From Polynucleobacter meluiroseus (lineage in GTDB: Bacteria > Pseudomonadota > Gammaproteobacteria > Burkholderiales > Burkholderiaceae): a stretch of 64,000 bases of DNA. Made by a program: the position numbers and the translations under genes. This document shows positions 37,064-48,530 of this stretch, in pieces (position 1 is the stretch's first letter; the number at the start of each line of letters is the position of its first letter). The stretch is from positions 36,003-100,002 of the forward strand of contig CAMDUR010000003.1 of NCBI GenBank assembly GCA_945879115.1, read 5' to 3'. The notes beneath the pieces are model-generated. The model saw only the letters and a program-made list of their open reading frames with translations. It was not told the DNA's origin and made no database searches.

Positions 37064-38212
37064 TTAGATTTTTTTGCTCTTGACGCGTTGCATGCAAACG
37101 TAACCAATGAAACTTGCTAGCGCTGCCAACCCAAAGACGTGTTCAGGCGCCCAGTGCTCCCAAATCCATCCAGCACATAATCCTCCCACTGTCCCACCAA
37201 TGCCATATGACACAGTGGTGTAGAGAGCTTGGCCTCGCGCTTGAAGCGGCCCCGAAAACCATGTTTGCAACATCTTAATGCTGGCACTGTGATGAGCTCC
37301 AAAGGTGGCAGCGTGCATCAGTTGCGCGATGACTAAAATAATCACATTAGGGTAATACGCCATTAATGCAAAGCGTAAAACTGCGATCAAGTAAGTTGCT
37401 ATTAATATTTGTTTAGTGCTAAATCTCGCAAAAAAGTGGCTTTGGTAGAAAAAGAAAATAACTTCTGCCAATACGCCCAACATCCACAGCAAACCAATTT
37501 CTGCTTTTGAATAACCTAATTGATCCAAATACAAAGAGTAGAAAACGTAAAAGCATGCATGGGCAAAAATCATCCAAAAGTTAGCAGATAAAAACCACTG
37601 AAGATATTTATCTTTAATAACTAATGAGAACTTGATAACCACTTGTTCAGCTACTTCCATCTTGGGTTCTCTTAACAGCATGGTCAGTACTGTCATGACA
37701 ATCAATGCGCTTAAACCAAACCAAGGCAAACTCTGAATACCATAAGCCTCAAACCAAGCACCAGCAGACATGACCATGGTGATGAATCCCAATGATCCCC
37801 ACAAGCGGAGGCGCCCGTAGCGCTTATCAAAGCCGTTGTCTTGGTAAAGAGCATGGACAGTTGCAGCCTCACCTAAAGGCATCAAACTACTGATGACGAT
37901 ATTGAGCAAGAACATCCAAACCAATAAAGCGATGTAGTCTTCTAAAAAGAAAATCGCTGAGAAAATAAAACAAGCTGCGAGTGAGGTCATTCTGATGATG
38001 CCCAAACGATCTTGGAGCATATCAGCTAACCATCCCCATGCGAAAGGGCCCATGATTCTGGTAATCTGAAACATCGACATCAACGCCGCGATTTCGATTG
38101 GGCCCATACCTTTGCTTGCAAAGTACAAGCTAGAGTACGGAGACATCAAGCCTATATAGGCAAAGTAGAAAAAGAAGAAGGCTGCAAAAGCCAGTCGTAC
38201 AAGACCGGTCAT
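37064..38212 (-). CDS. MFS transporter, HcaT/MFS_1-like
   Basis: 382 residues with 12 predicted membrane helices and a short N-terminus. The start (LAFAAFFFFYFAYIGLMSPYSSLYFASKGMGPIEIAALMSMFQITRIMGPFAWGWLAD) is typical of the HcaT/LacY-like MFS_1 subfamily of sugar, phenylpropionate or nucleoside symporters. Substrate cannot be read. It begins 11 bp downstream of aroC on the same strand, so the two may be co-transcribed. Confidence 0.85.
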   Translation of the reverse strand: MTGLVRLAFAAFFFFYFAYIGLMSPYSSLYFASKGMGPIEIAALMSMFQITRIMGPFAWGWLADMLQDRLGIIRMTSLAACFIFSAIFFLEDYIALLVWMFLLNIVISSLMPLGEAATVHALYQDNGFDKRYGRLRLWGSLGFITMVMSAGAWFEAYGIQSLPWFGLSALIVMTVLTMLLREPKMEVAEQVVIKFSLVIKDKYLQWFLSANFWMIFAHACFYVFYSLYLDQLGYSKAEIGLLWMLGVLAEVIFFFYQSHFFARFSTKQILIATYLIAVLRFALMAYYPNVIILVIAQLMHAATFGAHHSASIKMLQTWFSGPLQARGQALYTTVSYGIGGTVGGLCAGWIWEHWAPEHVFGLAALASFIGYVCMQRVKSKKI

Positions 38213-38222
38213 CAGCTTCTAA

Positions 38223-39323
38223 TTAAGGGCGTTGCGCTGAGATACGAGGCATATCAACCTGAACGTCACCACATTGGGCGCGATGGCGTAAAACATGATC
38301 CATGATCACCAGCGCCAACATGGCTTCAGCAATCGGTGTTGCACGGATACCGACGCATGGATCATGGCGACCCTTGGTCTGAACTGTCGTAGGCTGCCCA
38401 GCACGATCTAAGGATTGCTTAGGTGCCATGATGGATGAGGTGGGCTTGATCGCGATAGACACGACGATATCTTGACCACTACTAATACCACCTACTACAC
38501 CACCTGCATTGTTAGATGCAAAACCATCCGTAAACATTTCGTCACCATGCTCGCTACCTTTTTGGGTCACACTCTTAAAACCTGCGCCCATTTCAACACC
38601 TTTGACAGCATTGATACCCATCATGGCATGAGCAATATCAGCATCCAACTTATCAAAAATAGGCTCGCCCACACCTACGGGGACACCTGTGGCCACTATG
38701 GTTAAGCGCGCTCCGCATGAGTCGCCTGCTTTACGCAAGCTATCCATATAGGTCTCTAGCTCAGGGATGATGCTGGCATTAGCAGCAAAAAAAGGATTTG
38801 TTGGGATATGACTAGCATCCTCAAAAGGAATTTCAATATCGCCTAACTGGGTCATATAACCATAAAACTGGATGCCGTATTGTTCAGCTAACCATTTTTT
38901 AGCAACAGCGGCCGCAGCTACAACTGGAGCTGTCAAGCGCGCAGAGGAACGTCCGCCACCACGAGGGTCACGAATACCGTATTTATGCAAATATGTGTAG
39001 TCAGCATGACCAGGTCTAAATGTGTCTAGGATATTGCTGTAGTCTTGACTGCGCTGATCTGTATTGCGAATCATCAAAGCTATCGGAGTGCCGGTGGTTT
39101 TACCTTCAAATACACCAGAGAGGATCTCTACTTTGTCTTCTTCTTGACGCTGGGTCACATGCCGAGAAGTTCCTGGCCTACGACGATCCAAATCACCCTG
39201 AATATCTTCAACTGATAATGTCATTCCTGGCGGGCAGCCATCGATAACGGCGCCTATTGCAGGTCCATGAGATTCACCAAAAGTGGTGATACGAAATAAA
39301 TGTCCAAGTGTGCTTCCAGCCAT
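38223..39323 (-). CDS. aroC: Chorismate synthase
   Basis: Final enzyme of the shikimate pathway; FMN-dependent conversion of EPSP to chorismate. 366 residues with family signatures [18 protein letters not shown] (first His of the GESHG motif), [30 protein letters not shown], and [33 protein letters not shown]. Start [20 protein letters not shown] is normal. Confidence 0.98.
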   Translation of the reverse strand: MAGSTLGHLFRITTFGESHGPAIGAVIDGCPPGMTLSVEDIQGDLDRRRPGTSRHVTQRQEEDKVEILSGVFEGKTTGTPIALMIRNTDQRSQDYSNILDTFRPGHADYTYLHKYGIRDPRGGGRSSARLTAPVVAAAAVAKKWLAEQYGIQFYGYMTQLGDIEIPFEDASHIPTNPFFAANASIIPELETYMDSLRKAGDSCGARLTIVATGVPVGVGEPIFDKLDADIAHAMMGINAVKGVEMGAGFKSVTQKGSEHGDEMFTDGFASNNAGGVVGGISSGQDIVVSIAIKPTSSIMAPKQSLDRAGQPTTVQTKGRHDPCVGIRATPIAEAMLALVIMDHVLRHRAQCGDVQVDMPRISAQRP

Positions 39324-39386
39324 GCCTACATTATGGCATTGGTCTGGGACGATGGGGGAATTTACCCCGTGCTTTTATTATAAAAA

Positions 39387-39428
39387 GGGTAAATTTGTTA
39401 GATCTATTTCGTTAGATCTTTTTTACCC
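39387..39428 (-). repeat. Inverted repeat downstream of the CBS gene
   Basis: GGGTAAA (39387-39393) faces TTTACCC (39422-39428); between them GTTAGATCT occurs twice as a direct repeat (39397-39405, 39411-39419). It lies between the CBS gene stop and the aroC start and could act as a weak terminator or spacer on the minus strand. Confidence 0.45.
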
Positions 39429-39459
39429 AATTTATTTTGCTAGAGGAACTTCTATCGGC

Positions 39460-39918
39460 TTACTTATCTTGAGTCGAAACTTCTTCAGCAGGCCAATCTC
39501 GTATATAGGCTTTAAGCATGTTGTTTTCGAAGCTTTGTGCCTCAGCGACCGCCTTAGCAACGTCATAAAAAGAAATGACGCCCATTAAAGTGCTGCCCTC
39601 CATAACTGGTAAGTAACGCACGTGCTTATCAAGCATCATGCGTCGCACATCATCAAGATCGGTTTCTGCTGTACAGGTCAATGGCTCTCGTTCCATGACT
39701 TCACCTACATGAACCTCACCCAATGCACCATGACTTTTAGCTAGTGTATCGATGACCTCTCGGAAAGTCAGCATGCCAATCAGTTTGGCCGATTGCATAA
39801 CAACAAGAGAGCCTATGTCTTTTTCAGCCATCACATGAACAGCAGCGGAAAGAGCTGTCTCAGGAGAAACGGTGAAAAGGGTTGCCCCTTTAAAACGCAA
39901 AATATCACTGACTTTCAT
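39460..39918 (-). CDS. Tandem CBS-domain protein
   Basis: 152-residue protein made of two CBS domains (FTVSPETALSAAVHVMAEKDIGSLVVMQSAKLIGMLTFREVIDTL and CTAETDLDDVRRMMLDKHVRYLPVMEGSTLMGVISFYDVAKAV). Such proteins usually bind adenine nucleotides and sense energy state. No partner domain. Separate short unit. Confidence 0.9.
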   Translation of the reverse strand: MKVSDILRFKGATLFTVSPETALSAAVHVMAEKDIGSLVVMQSAKLIGMLTFREVIDTLAKSHGALGEVHVGEVMEREPLTCTAETDLDDVRRMMLDKHVRYLPVMEGSTLMGVISFYDVAKAVAEAQSFENNMLKAYIRDWPAEEVSTQDK

Positions 39919-40042
39919 AGACGACTCCTTTTTTAGCGGTGACGATGATGAACTTAGTCTATCAGCAGAATGGCGCTCGGGCTAGCCATTTCGATCAGTG
40001 CTTACCCTTCCCAACTTCCTTCATGAAGGTCTTTGGAGTTAT

Positions 40043-41534
<1,492 letters not shown>

Positions 41535-41552
41535 AAAGAAAGACCTTCTCTC

Positions 41553-42005
41553 ATGAATACCCCAGCCCACTTAGATCCCTTGCTCCAATCGCAAGCAAAG
41601 TGGCGACAAATCGCTTGGTGGTCATGGTTTGCTTTAATTATCTTGTGCATTTTGTGGGAAGCTGTTTTGGCTCCTATCAAACCAGGTGGTTCATGGGCAG
41701 TGATTAAAGTGATTCCTCTTCTTTTTGCCCTCAAAGGTATTTGGCATGGTCGCAGTTACACCATGCAGTGGGCATCGATGCTAGTGATGCTTTATTTTAT
41801 GGAAGGCATTGTGCGTCTGAGTGATCCCGGTCTATCTGCCTACTTAGCAGGACTTGAAGTCCTACTCAGTTTGATAACTTACTTGGCACTATTGGCTTAC
41901 TTAAAACCTTTGAAAAAAGTGGCTAAGCAAAGAAAATTAGAACTTGAAAAACTCGAAAAAGAACAGGCAGCCAATGAAGTAAGCACTTCAGATCTTAAGA
42001 ACTAA
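41553..42005 (+). CDS. DUF2069 membrane protein
   Basis: 150 residues with four predicted membrane helices (AWWSWFALIILCILWEAVLAPIK; VIKVIPLLFALKGIWHGR; MQWASMLVMLYFMEGIVRL; LEVLLSLITYLALLAYL) and a charged C-terminal coil rich in Lys/Glu. It resembles the DUF2069 family of small membrane proteins often placed after wrbA. Function unknown. Confidence 0.8.
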   Translation: MNTPAHLDPLLQSQAKWRQIAWWSWFALIILCILWEAVLAPIKPGGSWAVIKVIPLLFALKGIWHGRSYTMQWASMLVMLYFMEGIVRLSDPGLSAYLAGLEVLLSLITYLALLAYLKPLKKVAKQRKLELEKLEKEQAANEVSTSDLKN

Positions 42006-42050
42006 AATAATAAAAAATACTTTTATAAGAAAAGATACATCGAGGAAGCC

Positions 42051-43478
42051 ATGGCTTTAACAGATCAAGAATTAATTAGCGCATTTCAAAAAATAGTTGG
42101 GGCTGAGCAGGTTATTACCTCTCCCGCTGATCTTGAACCCTACTTAGTAGATTGGCGCAAACGTTATCGCGGACAAGCTATTGCAGCATTGCGCCCCGCT
42201 TCCACTCAAGAGGTCTCAGAGATTGTCAAACTGTGCGTAGCTCAACAGATTGCGATCGTGCCTCAAGGTGGTAATACAGGATTATGTGGTGGTGCAACGC
42301 CCAATCCAACGGGTCGTCAAATTGTGATCACGCTACAACGCATGAATAAGATCCTTGCAATTGACACCTCCAACCAAACAATGACGGTTGAAGCAGGTGT
42401 TATTTTGCAAACTCTTCAAGAGGAAGCGTCGAAAGCTGGTCGTTACTTCCCTCTTAGTTTAGGTGCTGAGGGTAGCTGCATGATTGGTGGCAATTTATCA
42501 ACCAATGCTGGCGGCACTTCCGTTTTACGATATGGCAACGCCAGAGAGCTTTGTTTAGGGCTTGAAGTGGTTTTACCTAATGGTGAAATCCTCAACAGTT
42601 TGAGAGGCTTGCGCAAGGACAATACCGGCTATGACTTAAGAGATTTATTTATTGGTGCCGAGGGTAGTCTTGGCATCATCACTGCAGCAGTGATGAAGTT
42701 GTTCCCAACACCAGTGGCTCAATGGACAGCACTTGTTGCGACTCCATGTGCTGAAGGCGCGGTTGAATTACTCAACCGTTTCCAAGCAGGTGCCTCGGCA
42801 CAGCTCACAGGTTTTGAAATGATGTCTATAGAGAGCCTCGCTCTTTTGAAACATTACTACCCTGCTCTTGCTAGCCCCTTAGCAGGAGAAAATCCGTATG
42901 AAGTGCTGGTAGAGATATCAGATTACGAGAGTTCTGAGCATGCCATGCAGCTCATGGAAAACATCCTCGAAGGTGCACTCGAATCAGGATGCGCCAGTGA
43001 TGCGATCATTGCGAGCAATATGGCCCAAGCAAGAAAATTTTGGGATATGCGCGAACATATACCACTGGCTCAAGCGGATGATGGTCCCAATATCAAACAC
43101 GATGTATCACTTCCTATTTCAGCTATCCCTGAGTTTGTCAAAGTGTGTGATGCTTTACTCAAAGAGAAGTATCCCAACAGTCGCATTATTAATTACGGAC
43201 ACCTAGGTGATGGTAATTTGCATTACAACGTTGCAGGCTCAAGCGCTGCTGAAACTGAGAGTTTTTTCACTGCTCATAACAAAGATATCCAAGCATTGAT
43301 CTATGAAGAGGTTGAAAGACTGAATGGTTCGATCTCAGCTGAACATGGTGTCGGACAACAAAAGGTAGATTATTTAAAAGGCCATCGAGGTGAAGTTGCT
43401 TTTAATTTGATGCACGCCATCAAGAAAGCAATCGATCCCAATAATTTAATGAATCCAGGCAAGGTGATCAATTTATAA
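42051..43478 (+). CDS. FAD-binding dehydrogenase (D-2-hydroxyacid / D-2-hydroxyglutarate type)
   Basis: 475-residue VAO-type flavoenzyme. PQGGNTGLCGGATP (PP-loop) and GAEGSCMIGGNLSTNAGG are the FAD-binding segments; the C-terminal NYGHLGDGNLHYNVAGS is the metal/substrate motif of D-lactate and D-2-hydroxyglutarate dehydrogenases, followed by SAEHGVGQQKVDYL. Oxidises a D-2-hydroxyacid; the exact substrate is not certain. It follows the DUF2069 gene by 45 bp and ends before a good terminator. Confidence 0.88.
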   Translation: MALTDQELISAFQKIVGAEQVITSPADLEPYLVDWRKRYRGQAIAALRPASTQEVSEIVKLCVAQQIAIVPQGGNTGLCGGATPNPTGRQIVITLQRMNKILAIDTSNQTMTVEAGVILQTLQEEASKAGRYFPLSLGAEGSCMIGGNLSTNAGGTSVLRYGNARELCLGLEVVLPNGEILNSLRGLRKDNTGYDLRDLFIGAEGSLGIITAAVMKLFPTPVAQWTALVATPCAEGAVELLNRFQAGASAQLTGFEMMSIESLALLKHYYPALASPLAGENPYEVLVEISDYESSEHAMQLMENILEGALESGCASDAIIASNMAQARKFWDMREHIPLAQADDGPNIKHDVSLPISAIPEFVKVCDALLKEKYPNSRIINYGHLGDGNLHYNVAGSSAAETESFFTAHNKDIQALIYEEVERLNGSISAEHGVGQQKVDYLKGHRGEVAFNLMHAIKKAIDPNNLMNPGKVINL

Positions 43479-43537
43479 GCGCTCTATAGATCTTGATCGA
43501 CAGATCATAGTTCATGAACTGTCATGGATGGTTAGCC

Positions 43538-43566
43538 AAAAAAACGCCACATCAGTGGCGTTTTTT
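43538..43566 (+). terminator. Bidirectional terminator between the FAD dehydrogenase and wHTH genes
   Basis: Stem AAAAAACGCCAC / GTGGCGTTTTTT with an ATCA loop and A/T runs on both sides, placed between two convergent genes (stops at 43478 and 43593). It can terminate both. Confidence 0.92.
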
Positions 43567-43592
43567 ATAGAGAGATTAACTTCTTATCTTAT

Positions 43593-43943
43593 TTACTTAG
43601 CAGTTGCTTCAAGCATGCAGTTTGAAATTTGAGAAAAGTATTTCAATGCATTTTCTGTTGGTTCAATATATTTTTTACGGCCGTCAGTCTCAATCACATA
43701 AGACACCATGTCTTTATCGCGTAATTGCTTTAAACGCGCATGCAAAGTTGCAGGTGAACCAATCTCACGCTTCGCAATGGCATCGCTAACTAACAGGCGC
43801 TCACCTTTTTTCCATCTTGAGGCTACTTCATTTAAGAGCTCCATCTCAGTCGCATCTAACTTGGGGAAGCTAGGAAGTTCCTCAACAGAACGTACTAGAT
43901 TGAGGAATCGAAAGTAGATCTCTTGTAAGTCTTTATTTTTCAT
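43593..43943 (-). CDS. MarR-like winged-helix protein
   Basis: 116 residues (start MKNKDLQEIYFRFLNLVRSVEELP; the longer frame to 44042 has a non-typical hydrophobic N-terminus and no ribosome-binding site). The middle part ATEMELLNEVASRWKKGERLLVSDAIAKREIGSPATLHARLKQLRDKDMVSYVIETDGRKKYIEPTENALKYFSQI is a MarR-type winged helix with a wing (ETDGRKKYIEP). It may regulate neighbouring or distant genes; effector unknown. It is convergent with the FAD dehydrogenase and divergent from icd. Confidence 0.75.
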   Translation of the reverse strand: MKNKDLQEIYFRFLNLVRSVEELPSFPKLDATEMELLNEVASRWKKGERLLVSDAIAKREIGSPATLHARLKQLRDKDMVSYVIETDGRKKYIEPTENALKYFSQISNCMLEATAK

Positions 43944-44042
43944 TTGATTTAGGTCTTCATTAAAACTAATAGCCACGATTGTATACAAAGTAATCTGTAA
44001 TAGACAAAAAATGATATAAATACTATAAATACAAATGAACAC

Positions 44043-44360
44043 TAATGAATTCTAATAAATCTATAAAAATCAATGAATTAGATGCTATTGAATTATAATA
44101 GGCACCTTATTGGAGCATAAATAATTAATCAATTATTAGCTTTAGGGCGAATATTGTGATCCTAAGCAGCTTTTGGAGATAGTTATCATGAATTCTTTCT
44201 CAGCAAGATGAGTCAAAACGCAAGATGCCTCAAATAATGAACATCTAAATAAAATAGGTAAGGATAGTCAAAGCTTGAGGGCTTAAAATGTATAACTAGT
44301 CGAAAAAACAGATTAATAATCAACTAAGACGAGTCAAACTATAAAAAGAGGAAATTATCA
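44043..44360. other. AT-rich leader region before icd
   Basis: About 318 bp without a supported gene between the wHTH start and icd. It contains a TATAAT at 44094-44099 and a TATAAC at 44291-44296 without well-placed -35 partners. No clear hairpin. Confidence 0.5.
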
Positions 44361-46589
44361 ATGGCTTCAAAGAAATCAAAGATTGTTTACACGCTCACAG
44401 ACGAAGCGCCCTATTTAGCAACCGCATCTTTTCTACCGATCATTCGTAGCTTCACAGCTCCTGCGGACATTGAAGTTGTTGAGAGTGATATCTCAGTGGC
44501 AGCCAGGATCATTGCTGCTTTCCCAGAAAAGCTAAAAGAAGATCAAAAAATTACCGACAATTTAGGTGAGCTTGGCAAGATGACTTTGTTGCCAGAAACT
44601 AACATTATCAAGCTACCCAATATCAGTGCCGCTCTTGGTCAGTTAAAAACAGCGATTAAAGAGCTTCAGTCTCAAGGGTATGACATCCCTGATTTCCCAG
44701 AAGATCCGCAAAACGATGTGGAGAAGGAAATTCGTGGTCGTTACTCTAAGTGTTTAGGCAGCGCTGTCAACCCTGTGTTGCGTGAAGGTAATTCAGACCG
44801 TCGCGCTCCAGCTGCTGTGAAGCGCTATGCTCGCAAAAACCCACATTCAATGGGTAGATGGAGTCAGGCATCACGTACTCACGTATCTCACATGCATGGT
44901 GGTGATTTTTACTCTAGCGAAAAATCAATGGTCATTCCAAGCGCCTGCAATGTTCGCATGGACTTAGTGACAAAGACAGGTAAAACAATTGTTCTAAAAG
45001 AGAAGATCTCTCTTTTAGAAGGCGAAATCATTGACAGTATGTACATGAGCAAAAAAGCTTTGTGCAAGTTTTACGAAGATGAGATTCAAGATTCTTATGA
45101 AACTCGTGTGATGTTCTCTCTTCACGTTAAAGCAACGATGATGAAAGTGTCTCACCCAATTGTGTTCGGTCACGCTGTTAAGATTTTCTACAAAACGGCA
45201 TTTGATAAACATGCTGCTTTATTTAAAGAATTAGGCGTTAACGCCAACAATGGTTTAAGTAGCGTTTATGAAAAGATTGCAACGCTCCCAAGCTCAAAGC
45301 GTGAAGAGATCATCAACGATCTACATGCTTGTCACGAGCATCGCCCAGAATTAGCGATGGTTGACTCTGCTAAAGGTATTACTAACCTTCACTCACCTAA
45401 CGATGTGATTGTGGATGCCTCGATGCCTGCCATGATCAGAATCGGCGGCAAGATGTGGGGTGCTGATGGTCGTCCAAAAGACACCAAGGCTGTCATGCCA
45501 GAGAGTACTTTTGCTCGTATTTATCAAGAAATGATTAATTTCTGCAAAACCCATGGCAACTTTGACCCGACAACAATGGGTAGTGTGCCTAACGTAGGTC
45601 TTATGGCTCAACAAGCAGAAGAATACGGTTCACACGACAAGACATTTGAGATCGCCGAGGCAGGTGTTGCTCGAGTAGTAACGATTGATGGTGAAGTGCT
45701 GCTTGAGCAAAATGTTGAAGAAGGCGATATCTGGCGCATGTGCCAATGTAAAGATGCTCCGATTAGAGATTGGGTTAAGTTAGCAGTCACACGCGCTCGT
45801 CAATCGAATACGCCTGCTGTATTTTGGTTAGATGAGTACCGCCCTCATGAAAACGAGTTAATCAAAAAAGTGAATCGTTATCTCAAAGATCACGATACAA
45901 CCGGTCTTGATATCGAGATCATGTCTCAAACTCGTGCGATGCGTTACACGCTTGAGCGCATCATTCGTGGCAAAGATACGATTTCTGTAACAGGTAATAT
46001 TTTGCGTGACTACCTCACAGATTTATTCCCTATTCTTGAATTAGGTACCAGCGCCAAAATGCTTTCAATCGTTCCATTGATGAATGGTGGCGGCTTATTT
46101 GAAACTGGTGCAGGTGGTTCTGCTCCTAAACATGTCAAACAATTGGTTGAAGAGAATCACTTACGTTGGGACTCTTTAGGAGAGTACTTGGCCTTAGCGG
46201 TTTCAATTGAAGATATTGGTATTAAAAATAACAATAGCAAAGCCAAGTTGTTAGCCAAGACTTTAGATGAGGCTACTGGTCAATTACTAGAGAACAGAAA
46301 GTCTCCTTCATCACGTACTGGTGAATTAGATAACCGCGGCAGCCAGTTCTACTTAGCCATGTACTGGGCACAAGCACTAGCAGCTCAAACTGAAGACAAG
46401 GAGCTAAAAGCTCACTTTGCGCCAATGGCAAAACAATTAACTGATAACGAAGAGAAGATCATTGCTGAGTTAAATGTTGCTCAAGGTAAACCTGTAGATA
46501 TCGGTGGTTACTTTAAGCCTGATATGAAGAAGCTGGAAGCAGTGATGCGTCCAAGCGCTACATTGAATGCCATCATTAACGGTAAGTAA
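44361..46589 (+). CDS. icd: Monomeric NADP-dependent isocitrate dehydrogenase
   Basis: 742-residue IDH of the monomeric class, which oxidises isocitrate to 2-oxoglutarate with NADP. Typical features: [33 protein letters not shown] start, [26 protein letters not shown], the substrate-binding [24 protein letters not shown], and [28 protein letters not shown] [26 protein letters not shown]. It has a GAGGAAA ribosome-binding site and a strong terminator. It feeds the 2-oxoglutarate pool used by the sucA operon elsewhere in the window. Confidence 0.97.
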   Translation: MASKKSKIVYTLTDEAPYLATASFLPIIRSFTAPADIEVVESDISVAARIIAAFPEKLKEDQKITDNLGELGKMTLLPETNIIKLPNISAALGQLKTAIKELQSQGYDIPDFPEDPQNDVEKEIRGRYSKCLGSAVNPVLREGNSDRRAPAAVKRYARKNPHSMGRWSQASRTHVSHMHGGDFYSSEKSMVIPSACNVRMDLVTKTGKTIVLKEKISLLEGEIIDSMYMSKKALCKFYEDEIQDSYETRVMFSLHVKATMMKVSHPIVFGHAVKIFYKTAFDKHAALFKELGVNANNGLSSVYEKIATLPSSKREEIINDLHACHEHRPELAMVDSAKGITNLHSPNDVIVDASMPAMIRIGGKMWGADGRPKDTKAVMPESTFARIYQEMINFCKTHGNFDPTTMGSVPNVGLMAQQAEEYGSHDKTFEIAEAGVARVVTIDGEVLLEQNVEEGDIWRMCQCKDAPIRDWVKLAVTRARQSNTPAVFWLDEYRPHENELIKKVNRYLKDHDTTGLDIEIMSQTRAMRYTLERIIRGKDTISVTGNILRDYLTDLFPILELGTSAKMLSIVPLMNGGGLFETGAGGSAPKHVKQLVEENHLRWDSLGEYLALAVSIEDIGIKNNNSKAKLLAKTLDEATGQLLENRKSPSSRTGELDNRGSQFYLAMYWAQALAAQTEDKELKAHFAPMAKQLTDNEEKIIAELNVAQGKPVDIGGYFKPDMKKLEAVMRPSATLNAIINGK

Positions 46590-46605
46590 TTAGAACTTGC
46601 ATGAC

Positions 46606-46640
46606 AAAAGCCGGAAGTCTTTAGGACTTCCGGCTTTTTT
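46606..46640 (+). terminator. Rho-independent terminator after icd
   Basis: Stem AAGCCGGAAGTC / GACTTCCGGCTT (12 bp) with a short loop (TTTAG), followed by a T-run. It lies 17 bp after the icd stop. One of the clearest terminators in the window. Confidence 0.95.
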
Positions 46641-46678
46641 GTTTGTATTTGATACTGATAAATTTAAGATAGTTGATC

Positions 46679-47335
46679 TTACTGAACTGGGATCATGACT
46701 TCGTTTCTTCTCCACCAAGGCAATATCCATGGTGGGTTGTACCTTGCTAATTGAGGTGCACCATTAGGGATGATATTTTGGGTTTTGATCCAAGTATTTA
46801 ACTCTTCAGTTCGAGATGCTAACTTTTCATCATCCACCAAGCCTGAAAATCTAATCACCGCCATTTTTTTAGCTGGTACTTCTTTGATCTGAATTTGTGG
46901 ATTATTAGGCTTAGGTAATGTGTCCATCCGATAGCTACTAGGCATGATGAAATAGAACACCCATTGACGTTTATCAGCTTGAGATGGCTTTTGCTCTACA
47001 ACAACAGGTGCTGTCATGGCTATCTTTTCTGATTGAGCCTCGATGACGACAGGAGCAGTCATCGCAATCTTCTCAGACTGCTTAGCTTGCTTTTGGTTAT
47101 TACCAAAGATGAAATCAGCTACTAATTTAAAACCTTTACTAGATGCATCACTCATCGATCCCTCAACGGTCACCTCTGCAATAAGTTGATTTTGATATTG
47201 TCGAATTTCAAAGTTTTCAGACTTCTTAATGACTTCGTAAGTTGGTTCTTCAGTTGCCATAGCAGTGGGTGCCTTGAGACTCAACAAGAGAATCACTAGA
47301 TAAATGACTTTATTGAGATGGTTAGATGATGTCAT
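46679..47335 (-). CDS. SOUL-family heme-binding protein
   Basis: 218 residues with a Sec signal peptide (VIYLVILLLSLKAPTAMA|TEEP). The SOUL/HBP fold shows EEPTYEVIKKSENFEIRQYQNQLIAEVTVEG, MTAPVV, and FYFIMPSSYRMDTLPKPNNPQIQIKEVPAKKMAVIRFSG. The segment SEKIAMTAPVVIEAQ is followed at once by SEKIAMTAPVVVEQ, an internal repeat within the loop. Periplasmic heme/tetrapyrrole binding is suspected, function unproven. Confidence 0.88.
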   Translation of the reverse strand: MTSSNHLNKVIYLVILLLSLKAPTAMATEEPTYEVIKKSENFEIRQYQNQLIAEVTVEGSMSDASSKGFKLVADFIFGNNQKQAKQSEKIAMTAPVVIEAQSEKIAMTAPVVVEQKPSQADKRQWVFYFIMPSSYRMDTLPKPNNPQIQIKEVPAKKMAVIRFSGLVDDEKLASRTEELNTWIKTQNIIPNGAPQLARYNPPWILPWWRRNEVMIPVQ

Positions 47336-47378
47336 GCTAGCAAAAGGTCCAATCTATTAGTAAGACTTCTCAAATGTA

Positions 47379-48473
47379 TCAATTCAGCGCTGGGTAGTCT
47401 ATATAGCCTGCCGGGCCTGGTACATAAAAGGTATTGGGATCAGCTTTATTTAAGGGTGCATTGGCTTTTAGTCTTTGCACTAAATCAGGGTTGGCGATAA
47501 ACATGCGTCCAAATGCTACAGCGTCGACTTTACCGGTTTCTACGGCATCAATGGCCATTTGGCGGTCATAGCCATTGTTAGCGATGTAGGTGCCCTTGAA
47601 AGCTTCTCTGGCCCATTGATAGTCAAAGCTTGGCACATCACGTGAGCCGCCAGTAGATCCTTCAATAAAGTGAATGAAAGCAATACCGCGCTTATCGAGA
47701 GCTTTGACTAAATGACCAAAGACAGATTGTGGTTTGCTATCTGAAATGTCGTTATACGGGGTTACTGGCGATAGACGAATACCCACGCGCCCTGCTCCAA
47801 TTTCTTTAACAACAGCATCGACTACCTCTAAAGCAAAGCGGCAACGATTTTCAATCGATCCACCGTAGTTATCAGTTCTTTGATTAGTGCCGTCTCTTAG
47901 AAATTGGTCAATTAAGTACCCATTGGCACCGTGGATCTCAACACCATCAAAACCTGCACGTATGGCATTAGCAGCACCACGACGGAATTGATCCACGACT
48001 TGGACAATCTCCGATTCTGTTAATGCGTGCGGAGTTGGAATATCTACTTTACCTGCATGCGTGTAAGCCACCGCATTGGGGGCAATTGCTGACGGTGCAA
48101 TAGGATCTTCACCACCCGTCAATCCTGGATGGGAAATACGTCCAACGTGCCAAATTTGAGCAATTATTTTTGAACCTGCATCATGAACTGCTTTAGTAAT
48201 TAATTTCCAACCCTCAACTTGAGCATCAGAATAAATACCAGGAGTAGCCATATACCCTTTGCCACCAGGGGCCACTTGAGTGCCTTCACTGATAATTAAA
48301 CCGGCGTTGCTACGTTGACGGTAGTAATCAATGTTCATAGCACTACCCGGAACATCCCCAGCAGGCTCATCCGCACGGCAACGAGTCAAAGGCGCCATCA
48401 CCACACGGTTAGTTAATTCGATATCGCCAATACGAATCGGTTGAAATAGTTTTTCTGAATGTTGGTTTGACAT
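47379..48473 (-). CDS. Old Yellow Enzyme-type alkene reductase
   Basis: 364-residue FMN-binding TIM barrel of the NemA/OYE type, reducing activated C=C bonds and nitro compounds with NAD(P)H. LTNRVVMAPLTRCRADEPAGDVP at the start, AQIWHVGRISHPG, GFDGVEIHGANGYLIDQFLRDGTNQRTDNYGGS (proton-donor and FMN region) and VDAVAFGRMFIANPDLV. Monocistronic. Confidence 0.93.
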   Translation of the reverse strand: MSNQHSEKLFQPIRIGDIELTNRVVMAPLTRCRADEPAGDVPGSAMNIDYYRQRSNAGLIISEGTQVAPGGKGYMATPGIYSDAQVEGWKLITKAVHDAGSKIIAQIWHVGRISHPGLTGGEDPIAPSAIAPNAVAYTHAGKVDIPTPHALTESEIVQVVDQFRRGAANAIRAGFDGVEIHGANGYLIDQFLRDGTNQRTDNYGGSIENRCRFALEVVDAVVKEIGAGRVGIRLSPVTPYNDISDSKPQSVFGHLVKALDKRGIAFIHFIEGSTGGSRDVPSFDYQWAREAFKGTYIANNGYDRQMAIDAVETGKVDAVAFGRMFIANPDLVQRLKANAPLNKADPNTFYVPGPAGYIDYPALN

Positions 48474-48530
48474 AGGGAGTCTCTGTTCTTTATTGTTAGA
48501 TTTTTTGTTTTTGTTGTTGATTTTCAGAGA

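Noticed and set aside
39324..39459. Small gene or riboswitch between aroC and the CBS gene
   Set aside because: Only an inverted repeat and a direct GTTAGATCT repeat are visible; no frame with initiation signals and no known riboswitch pattern.
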